Positions 1 to 4,910 of a stretch of 5,261 nucleotides of DNA are shown here, one piece after another. The notes beneath the pieces were generated by a model. That model was not told the origin of the DNA. It made no database searches and saw only the letters and a list, made by a program, of their open reading frames with translations. Position numbers and translations under genes: made by a program. The DNA comes from Bacteroidales bacterium. Lineage in GTDB: Bacteria > Bacteroidota > Bacteroidia > Bacteroidales > VadinHA17. Position 1 is the stretch's first letter. The number at the start of each line of letters is the position of its first letter. The DNA is taken from contig DNOQ01000553.1 in assembly GCA_003501665.1 (NCBI GenBank), positions 869 through 6,129 on the forward strand. The letters run 5' to 3'.

Positions 1-18
1 GACAAACAACTTACCCAT
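1..18 (-). CDS. Possible start of a gene that leaves the window
   Basis: A minus-strand ATG at 18-16 opens a frame of six codons (MGKLFV) that runs off the left edge. A purine-rich AGAGGA lies a few bases upstream, which would be a good ribosome binding site. The ATG sits about 50 bases after the end of the broken barrel gene on the same strand, a normal spacing for a following gene. Six residues say nothing about function, and such a start can occur by chance. Confidence 0.25.
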
Positions 19-68
19 ATTGTCCTCTTTATTAGCGACCGGGATGTTATCTGTGTTTTAAAGATTAA

Positions 69-227
69 TTATTTACCAATCCATCGGTATACAAACGATA
101 CTAATGCAGCTTGGTTATAAATCTTTGCAACATAAACTTTTGCAACATCCTTGTATTTTGTACTTTCCACGACTCTTTCATGAGATGAATATGAGTATGT
201 TAACATCGGCATTATTTCTGCTGCGAT
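69..227 (-). pseudogene. Severed C-terminal part of the beta-barrel gene, after an in-frame TAA
   Basis: Reading on in the same frame after the TAA at 228-230 gives 52 sense codons, then a TAA at 69-71. The translation begins IAAEIMPMLTYSYSSHERVV and ends KVYVAKIYNQAALVSFVYRW followed by IGK. It shows the alternating pattern of paired barrel strands, and its last strand is rich in aromatic residues near the C terminus, as in many outer-membrane proteins. With this tail the product would be about 213 codons, the normal size for the fold. The junction reads NLNDNF-stop-IAAEI. A Tyr, Gln, Lys or Glu codon would need only one base change to become this TAA. Internal ATGs at 212-210 and 206-204 exist, but a free-standing tail without a signal peptide would not be exported. 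A nonsense mutation or a sequencing error are the two simple explanations. Confidence 0.55.
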
Positions 228-710
228 TTAAAAATTGTCATTTAAATTGAGTAAAAATCCTGAGTTAAACGATAAACCTGTACTAATCTGAAAATCTGTA
301 ATCTGCCTTAAACTAACTGGATACAAAGTAGGATCATCCTTTTTGTACTTGATAAGTCCAGTTGAAGTGTAAAGATTAGTTCCAGTGAAAGCAGATATCC
401 TCTCTGTAAAGCGTTTTCTTTTTTCAAATCCAATTTGTAGTCCTAAAGAGAAATTAGCAGAATTGAAATAGTTTGAAACAGTCAGATTAGAGTTGGTATT
501 AATAAGATTAGCATCAAAGGCGGTCAAGCCAATACGAAAAAAGTTATTTTTTTTATTTTCGGATTTATAATCGAAACTGAAGCTGTTTAAAGGCATAATT
601 TTTAAATGAAACTCCTTATTTCTTTCTACTTCTAAGTCCTGGGAAACTGATGTTAATGAAGGAAAGAACAGACAGCTAATACAAATTGAGGAGGTTAACA
701 AGTTTTTCAT
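228..710 (-). CDS. Small secreted outer-membrane beta-barrel-like protein, probably truncated
   Basis: This is a 160-residue hypothetical protein. The N terminus (MKNLLTSSICISCLFFPSLT, then SVSQ) looks like a signal peptide: a short basic start, a hydrophobic core, and likely cleavage around residue 24. The mature part alternates polar and hydrophobic residues in strand-like stretches rich in Asn, Ser, Phe and Tyr. Examples are FRIGLTAFDANLI, ANFSLGLQIGFEKRKRF and QISTGLSFNSGFLLNL. This is typical of small 8-10-strand Bacteroidota outer-membrane barrels, which are usually about 180-220 residues long. The frame ends at a TAA in the middle of what looks like a strand, and the same frame stays open beyond it (69-227), so the protein as encoded probably lacks its last strands. 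No Shine-Dalgarno sequence precedes the ATG, as is common in Bacteroidota. The gene is much more AT-rich than the sulfatase and sugar genes to its right. No specific function can be assigned, and the barrel call is by residue pattern only. Confidence 0.6.
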   Translation of the reverse strand: MKNLLTSSICISCLFFPSLTSVSQDLEVERNKEFHLKIMPLNSFSFDYKSENKKNNFFRIGLTAFDANLINTNSNLTVSNYFNSANFSLGLQIGFEKRKRFTERISAFTGTNLYTSTGLIKYKKDDPTLYPVSLRQITDFQISTGLSFNSGFLLNLNDNF

Positions 711-843
711 ATAAAATAAATTAAGTGGTTAAAGAAATGAGCAAATAAACAGATATTTGATTGAAGGAATCGCTGTGTGGAATATTATAAGAGGTAGGTC
801 CTTCTTAGCTTGGAAGACTGACCGCTAACTGTTATCTGTTCAC

Positions 844-851
844 CAAAGTTA
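844..851 (-). promoter_or_regulatory. Candidate -7 box for the barrel gene
   Basis: CAAAGTTA on the plus strand reads TAACTTTG on the minus strand, an exact match to the Bacteroidota -7 consensus TAnnTTTG. Transcription would start near 838 and give a leader of about 130 bases before the ATG at 710. That leader would contain the 797-828 hairpins. I see no good -33 TTG-type element at the expected distance, so this is a motif match only. Confidence 0.25.
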
Positions 852-853
852 CT

Positions 854-861
854 TATATTTG
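854..861 (+). promoter_or_regulatory. Candidate -7 box facing the sulfatase gene
   Basis: TATATTTG matches the Bacteroidota -7 consensus TAnnTTTG exactly on the plus strand. It lies only two bases from the oppositely oriented box at 844-851, so the two could form a compact divergent promoter. If used, the leader to the sulfatase start would be long, about 275-310 bases, which weakens the case. The -33 region is not convincing. Confidence 0.2.
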
Positions 862-1142
862 ACATTTACTGTAGTTATTGTATACTTAATGGTAGATTTA
901 TTTGCAACAGGCATTCATGAAAATCGTCAGCACCCAATAATCTACCCTGAATTCAATTTTGCCAATGCTTCCGCCGCACCAGTCACATAATCAATTTGAT
1001 CCATGTCAAAGGGATAATTTCCGGATAATGACCGGAAACCTGCGAAATTTAAAACTAAAAGTAACAATTATCATCTGAGAATATACCTGAACAACCAAAA
1101 AAATCCAGCCATCCGGATCAGTCACCAACTGAATTATTATTA

Positions 1143-2639
1143 ATGATTATCTTAGTGTTAAAATCAAAATTGTTGCAAATGAATAGTTCTGTACTTAAGC
1201 TTGTTGTGGCGCCGCTTGTATTTACATCAGCCTGGCCTTCCATTTATTCTCAGGATAAGAAAAAGAATATCCTCTTTATCGCTGTGGATGATATGAATAA
1301 TGACCTGGGATGCTACGGCCATCCTGTTGTTAAATCACCAAATATCGACAGACTCGCATCACAGGGGATAACATTCGCAAATGCCTATTGCCAGTTCCCG
1401 CTGAGCAGCCCCAGCAGGAGCTCAATACTGACAGGATACAGACCCGACAAAACAAGGGTATTTGACCTGACATACCATTTCCGGCAGGACCTGCCCGATA
1501 TTGTAACCCTGCCACAGCTGTTCAAAAATAACGGTTGGTACGTCGCCAGGGTCGGCAAAATGTACCATTACGGAAATCCGGGAGATATCGGGACAAATGG
1601 CCTCGACGACAGAATATCCTGGACCGAAAGGGTAAATCCTGCCGGTATGGATAAAACATCTCTTGAACCTGTTGTTACCAATTATACTCCCAAAAGAGGC
1701 CTGGGATCTGCAATGGCTTACATGAACGACAGGAACGGGAACGATCGGGAACATACCGATGGCAAAGTAGCAACCGAAGCGATTAAACTTATGGATCAAC
1801 ATAAGAATGAACCATTCTTCATCGCTGCCGGATTCTACCGCCCGCATTGCCCATGGATAGCTCCCGGGAAATATTTTGACCTTTACAAACCTGAACAGTT
1901 CAGTCTTCCTGAAATATCAGAAGAAACCCTTAAGCAATATCCTGAACCGGCTCTGGCTTCAACTAATCCATGGCCATATTTCGGAATAACCAGGGAGCAG
2001 GCACTGGAATGTATCCATGCCTATTATGCAGCAATCTCCTTCGTGGATGCCCAGATAGGAAAATTGCTTGATGCTGTTGACTCGCTCGGTCTGAGTGACA
2101 ATACCATAATTGTTTTCTGGAGCGATCATGGCTATCATCTCGGTGAACATGGTCTCTGGTTCAAACAAAGTTGTTTTGAAGAATCAGCTAAAGTTCCACT
2201 GATAATATCTGTCCCCGGATCAAAAAAATCCGGAAAGATATGCCGGAGAACTGTTGAGCTTGTGGATGTTTATCCCACTCTGGCTGAACTGACAGGACAG
2301 ATCCCACCGTCAGACCTGGAAGGTAACAGCCTTGTCCGGCTTCTGAAAAATCCCAAAGCGGGATGGAAACATCCTGCTTACACCCAGGTACAGAGGGGTA
2401 CAGTCCCGGGACACAGTGTACGCACGGAAAAGTGGCGCTATACCGAATGGGGATTCGGGAAAGAAGGATCAGAGCTTTATAATGAAATATCTGATCCCCA
2501 TGAGCTAAGGAACCTTGCAGGAGATCCAGCCTATGCCGGAATTGTAAAAGACATGAAGGCTCTCCTGAAAAAAATTCACCCCAATCCGGTAACAGGAGGC
2601 AAAGCGGTTGCAGATACAAGAATACGATTCTGCAATTAA
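1143..2639 (+). CDS. Exported S1-family sulfatase, iduronate-2-sulfatase-like, serine type
   Basis: This enzyme should remove sulfate esters from glycan fragments in the periplasm. Numbering from the ATG at 1143 gives 498 residues. The second Met (residue 13, position 1179) may be the true start, because from there MNSSVLKLVVAPLVFTSAWP plus SIYSQ forms a compact signal peptide. There is no Shine-Dalgarno sequence at either start. Metal-site Asp49-Asp50 lie in FIAVDDMNNDLGCYG. The formylglycine motif is S88-S-P-S-R92 followed by SSILTG, so the catalytic residue is Ser (AGC codon) and would need a radical-SAM sulfatase maturase. His235 lies in FYRPHCPW. Asp328-His329 and Lys341 lie in SDHGYHLGEHGLWFK. 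The C-terminal part has the usual ELYNEISDPHELRNLA segment. The regions VKSPNIDRLASQGITFANAY, LPDIVTLPQLFKNNGWYV and the RPHCPW segment resemble iduronate-2-sulfatases (SulfAtlas S1_7-like), but substrate cannot be fixed from sequence alone. Length is normal and all key residues are present. The nearby kdgK and nagB support a role in glycosaminoglycan or similar sulfated glycan use. Confidence 0.93.
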   Translation: MIILVLKSKLLQMNSSVLKLVVAPLVFTSAWPSIYSQDKKKNILFIAVDDMNNDLGCYGHPVVKSPNIDRLASQGITFANAYCQFPLSSPSRSSILTGYRPDKTRVFDLTYHFRQDLPDIVTLPQLFKNNGWYVARVGKMYHYGNPGDIGTNGLDDRISWTERVNPAGMDKTSLEPVVTNYTPKRGLGSAMAYMNDRNGNDREHTDGKVATEAIKLMDQHKNEPFFIAAGFYRPHCPWIAPGKYFDLYKPEQFSLPEISEETLKQYPEPALASTNPWPYFGITREQALECIHAYYAAISFVDAQIGKLLDAVDSLGLSDNTIIVFWSDHGYHLGEHGLWFKQSCFEESAKVPLIISVPGSKKSGKICRRTVELVDVYPTLAELTGQIPPSDLEGNSLVRLLKNPKAGWKHPAYTQVQRGTVPGHSVRTEKWRYTEWGFGKEGSELYNEISDPHELRNLAGDPAYAGIVKDMKALLKKIHPNPVTGGKAVADTRIRFCN

Positions 2640-2644
2640 AATAA

Positions 2645-2677
2645 TTTCTTGTAAGAAAATTCCTTAAATGATTTAAG
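2645..2677 (+). terminator. Possible weak AT-rich hairpin terminator after the sulfatase gene
   Basis: Just after the sulfatase stop codon are two small stems. TTTCTT (2645-2650) pairs with AAGAAA (2653-2658) across a two-base loop, and CTTAAA (2663-2668) pairs with TTTAAG (2672-2677) across TGA. Neither is GC-rich and neither is followed by a clear T run, so intrinsic termination is only a suggestion from their position between convergent genes. Confidence 0.25.
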
Positions 2678-2683
2678 AACAAG

Positions 2684-2781
2684 GATTAACGATTTTCGAA
2701 TAAAGATCAATTTCATTAATGAAGACTTTTGAAAATTTCTGAAGCTATTTGCCGTACTTCAAAAATCTTTAATCGTTAATC
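2684..2781. repeat. Long-range inverted repeat in the convergent sulfatase/kdgK spacer
   Basis: GATTAACGATT at 2684-2694 is perfectly inverted as AATCGTTAATC at 2771-2781. The arms continue imperfectly: GATTTTCGAA (2691-2700) pairs with TTCAAAAATC (2758-2767) at nine of ten positions. The enclosed segment of about 57-76 bases is AT-rich and contains the 12-base palindrome TTCATTAATGAA (2712-2723). Its location between the 3' ends of two converging genes suggests a bidirectional transcript end, or a small repeated element. No ORF lies inside. Confidence 0.5.
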
Positions 2782-2839
2782 ATCATTCTTCAATCAGTTT
2801 TAAGAAACCCAGATTATCTGTAAATCCAATTATCTGACT

Positions 2840-3877
2840 TTAACGGACTACCCTCCCCGATGTATCGCCTTTCATAAGCTGCTCAACCTCGGCAACAGTG
2901 ACAAGGTTAAAGTCACCTTGTATGGTGTGCTTAAGACAAGATGCCGCAACGGCAAAATTCAGGGCCTTCTGGTCATCTCCGGTATATGTCATAAGACCAT
3001 AGATCAATCCGCCCATGAAAGAGTCGCCCCCTCCTACCCTGTCTACAATATGGGTTATCTGGTACACCGGTGCAGTATAGAATCTCTCACTGTCAAACAG
3101 TATCCCCGACCATGTATTATGATCTGCATTTATGGATCCTCTCAGGGTTATAATGATCTTTTTAGCCTGCGGGAACAGGGCTTTCAGCTTTTTACACACA
3201 GATTCATATTCGGAACTTTCGACATTCCCTGCCGATACGTCTCCTTTTTCAGGTTTGATGCCAAAGACTTTCTCTGCATCCTCTTCATTGCCCAGTATTA
3301 CATCACAATGGCTGACAAGCTCCGTCATTACATCCCCGGCGGTTTTACCCCATTTCCAGAGATTTTTCCTGAAATTAAGATCGCAGGAAACAGTTAATCC
3401 CTTTTCTTTTGCAGCTTTAACTGCTTCGAGACAGGTTTCTGCAGCTCCCTCCGATATAGCAGGAGTTATGCCTGTCCAATGGAACCATGTGGCATCGCTG
3501 AAAACATCTTCCCAGCTGATCATCTTTGGTTTTATTTCCGATATTGAAGAGTGCGCACGGTCATATACCACTTTGCTGGGTCGTGATACAGCCCCCGTTT
3601 CGAGATAATATATCCCCAGTCTTTCTCCTCCGAAAATGATATGCTGTGTGCCCACACTGTACTTTTTCAGTTCCATAATAACAGCTTTTCCCAGATCGTT
3701 CGAAGGAAGTCTGGTTACATATTCAGTATCGAGCCCGTAATTGGCAAGTGAGACGGCTACATTGGCTTCACCGCCTCCGAAAGAAGCACAGAACGATGTT
3801 ACCTGTGAAATCCTCTGATGCTCAGGAGTAGCCAGCCTGAGCATTATTTCTCCGAATGTTATTATTTTATGCTTCAT
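2840..3877 (-). CDS. kdgK: 2-keto-3-deoxygluconate kinase (PfkB/ribokinase family)
   Basis: Cytoplasmic sugar kinase that phosphorylates 2-keto-3-deoxygluconate (KDG) to KDPG with ATP, feeding the aldolase that gives pyruvate and glyceraldehyde-3-phosphate. It is 345 residues, a normal length. The N terminus KHKIITFGEIMLRL is typical of KDG kinases. The first PfkB signature is GGGEANVAVSLANYG (34-48). The substrate-side segment DLNFRKNLW spans 166-174 and GNEED spans 196-200. The second signature DRVGGGDSFMGGLIYGL (279-295) carries the catalytic base Asp285 and the GGGD anion hole. The C-terminal KHTIQGDFNLVTVAEVEQLM is, from memory, characteristic of Bacteroidota KdgK. The start is the ATG at 3877, with no Shine-Dalgarno sequence. 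It lies 96 bases downstream of nagB on the same strand and is probably co-transcribed, since I see no promoter box in the gap. KDG could come from unsaturated uronates released by polysaccharide lyases. A 2-keto-3-deoxygalactonate substrate, as in red-algal galactan use, cannot be excluded. Confidence 0.9.
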   Translation of the reverse strand: MKHKIITFGEIMLRLATPEHQRISQVTSFCASFGGGEANVAVSLANYGLDTEYVTRLPSNDLGKAVIMELKKYSVGTQHIIFGGERLGIYYLETGAVSRPSKVVYDRAHSSISEIKPKMISWEDVFSDATWFHWTGITPAISEGAAETCLEAVKAAKEKGLTVSCDLNFRKNLWKWGKTAGDVMTELVSHCDVILGNEEDAEKVFGIKPEKGDVSAGNVESSEYESVCKKLKALFPQAKKIIITLRGSINADHNTWSGILFDSERFYTAPVYQITHIVDRVGGGDSFMGGLIYGLMTYTGDDQKALNFAVAASCLKHTIQGDFNLVTVAEVEQLMKGDTSGRVVR

Positions 3878-3930
3878 TTATTTTTACTATTAATAAACGA
3901 TAAAACGGTTATGAATTTCGATAAAATATC

Positions 3931-3965
3931 CCGATCTCCGGTCTCCGGTCTCCGGTCTCCGTTCT
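3931..3965. repeat. Heptanucleotide tandem repeat between nagB and kdgK
   Basis: Five head-to-tail units of seven bases: CCGATCT, CCGGTCT, CCGGTCT, CCGGTCT, CCGTTCT. Three are identical and the outer two differ by one base. The array ends six bases... short of the nagB coding end at 3974, in the leader of kdgK on the likely shared transcript (read there as AGACCGG units). It does not code for protein. Period seven would allow slippage, but no gene's reading frame crosses it. Confidence 0.85.
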
Positions 3966-3973
3966 TCGGGCTT

Positions 3974-4699
3974 CTACAACAACGATGCTGAATCGTAATC
4001 GAGATATATCCACGCATTATCATGATTTCTCATAACAGTCGCTGGAACGAGTGGTGAGACAGGTTCCTTAATTGTTTTTTTAACAGCTTCGGCTTTACGC
4101 AGGTCGGGAACAGTACAGATTATTGCCTTTGCTTTCATTATCTGCTTTATCGACATGCTTATTGCCTGTTTGGGTACATCATCGAATGTCGGGAACCAGC
4201 CTTCTCCCAGCTGCTGACGGCGGCATGCTTCATCAAGATTAACAATGATATATGGCTCCTCCGTCTCAAAATCAGCAGGAGGATCGTTAAAGGCAAGGTG
4301 TCCGTTCTCACCGATTCCAACAAAAGCAACATCAATCGTAAGTTTACTGATAAGATCCCCAAGTCTTTTACATTCCTTTACCGGATCAGTCTCGCCGTTA
4401 ACATACACGAATTCCTTCGGTTTAACAATATCAACAAACCTTTCCTTCAGATATTTTCTGAATGATGCGGGATGGGTTATCGGAAGACCGATGTACTCGT
4501 CGAGATGAAATGCTGTTACCACCGACCAGTCAACATCTTCTTTGACAAGCACTCTTAGCATTTCAAACTGCGAGGCTCCGGTTGCAACAATGATGTTGGC
4601 TTCACCTTTTTCCCTGATGGCTTCACGGATCAGACCTGCACCTTTAGTTGCTGCCTCTTTACCGAGAATTTCACGACTCTTTGAAATAATTGTTTCCAT
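3974..4699 (-). CDS. nagB: NagB-type glucosamine-6-phosphate deaminase/isomerase
   Basis: Cytoplasmic enzyme of the glucosamine-6-phosphate isomerase/6-phosphogluconolactonase superfamily. It likely converts glucosamine-6-phosphate to fructose-6-phosphate and ammonia. It has 241 residues, shorter than the 266 of E. coli NagB and close to short Gram-positive forms. The phosphate-loop region reads IIVATGASQFE (36-46), where classic NagB has GL.TGGTP. AFHLDEYIGLP (63-73) supplies the catalytic Asp67, equivalent to E. coli Asp72. GIGENGHLAFNDPP (128-141) supplies His134, with Glu131 where E. coli has Asp141 and Asp139 where it has Glu148. VPKQAISMSIKQIMKAKAII is the usual late segment. The changes keep acidic character, so activity is plausible, but a related amino-sugar phosphate substrate is possible. 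The ATG at 4699 is the only good start, and no Shine-Dalgarno sequence is seen. It lies 211 bases downstream of the GH2 gene and upstream of kdgK, all on the minus strand. Confidence 0.85.
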   Translation of the reverse strand: METIISKSREILGKEAATKGAGLIREAIREKGEANIIVATGASQFEMLRVLVKEDVDWSVVTAFHLDEYIGLPITHPASFRKYLKERFVDIVKPKEFVYVNGETDPVKECKRLGDLISKLTIDVAFVGIGENGHLAFNDPPADFETEEPYIIVNLDEACRRQQLGEGWFPTFDDVPKQAISMSIKQIMKAKAIICTVPDLRKAEAVKKTIKEPVSPLVPATVMRNHDNAWIYLDYDSASLL

Positions 4700-4740
4700 T
4701 ACAAATAAGTTTTGTTTAATTAATAATTTGATTGTATTAT

Positions 4741-4788
4741 CGTTCTGTCGTTTGAACCTTCGAACGTTTGATCGTTTGTTCGTTTAAA
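4741..4788. repeat. Degenerate octanucleotide tandem array upstream of nagB
   Basis: Six consecutive eight-base units can be read on the plus strand: CGTTCTGT, CGTTTGAA, CCTTCGAA, CGTTTGAT, CGTTTGTT, CGTTTAAA. The consensus is CGTTTGAA. The array lies 42 bases upstream of the nagB start, so it may be in the leader or promoter region of nagB. It also contains the palindrome TTCGAA. No protein is encoded. Confidence 0.65.
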
Positions 4789-4804
4789 ACCATAACTATA
4801 TTTA

Positions 4805-4820
4805 TCCTTTGATCCTTTGA
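4805..4820. repeat. Two-copy octamer TCCTTTGA
   Basis: Two perfect head-to-tail copies of TCCTTTGA, followed after eight bases by a looser relative (GCCCTTTG, 4829-4836). It shares the TTTGA core and the eight-base period with the array at 4741-4788, and so looks like a second, diverged member of the same repeat type. Confidence 0.55.
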
Positions 4821-4908
4821 GCCGCTGCGCCCTTTGGCCGCCGTAGTTTTATTTGACCTCCGCAGCCATGGCGAAGTAGGTAACGAAGGCGGCTCTGCGC
4901 CTCCGCAC
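4821..4908. repeat. GC-rich palindromic block just after the GH2 stop codon
   Basis: In contrast to its AT-rich surroundings, this stretch is GC-rich and full of inverted motifs. GGCCGCC (4836-4842) is answered by GGCGGC (4888-4893). CGCAGCC (4861-4867) is answered by GGCTCTGCG (4891-4899) with a two-base bulge. GCCATGGC (4865-4872) is itself a palindrome. CCTCCGCA occurs as a direct repeat near 4857 and 4900. It could act as a transcript end or stabilising structure for the GH2 gene, or be a copy of a dispersed REP-like repeat. Only other copies in the genome could decide. Confidence 0.4.
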
Positions 4909-4910
4909 AC

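Larger units (their letters stand above)
711..1142. other. AT-rich divergent intergenic region without a convincing gene
   Basis: This gap of about 430 bases lies between the start of the barrel gene (leftward) and the start of the sulfatase gene (rightward), so promoters for both should be here. It contains facing -7-like boxes at 844-861. A small stem pairs 797-804 (GGTCCTTC) with GAAG at 813-816 and GACC at 820-823, with a three-base bulge. This stem competes with a second inverted repeat, TTAGC (805-809) with GCTAA (824-828). Two minus-strand frames of about 41 and 46 codons (942-1067 and 1006-1146) read like protein but have no usable start and may be remnants. I see no tRNA, no insertion sequence ends and no CRISPR repeats. 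Confidence 0.6.

Noticed and set aside
797..828. Alternative hairpins in the barrel gene's possible leader, as a riboswitch or attenuator
   Set aside because: The stems are only 4-8 base pairs with a bulge, and there is no known aptamer pattern or terminator U run.
889..990. A 33-codon plus-strand ORF starting with ATG at 889, downstream of the TATATTTG box
   Set aside because: There is no ribosome binding site, no recognisable motif, and the length is within chance expectation.
1422..2682. Long open frames on the minus strand inside the sulfatase gene (for example 1422-1847 and 2188-2682)
   Set aside because: They lie antisense to a well-supported enzyme, have low-complexity Cys/Leu-rich translations and match no family pattern.
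2918..3608. Two plus-strand open frames across kdgK
   Set aside because: They are shadows of the KDG kinase frame, whose PfkB motifs are clear on the opposite strand.
3931..4820. Possible CRISPR array from the repeated short units
   Set aside because: Units are 7-8 bases, directly abutting and without spacers, so they are simple tandem repeats.
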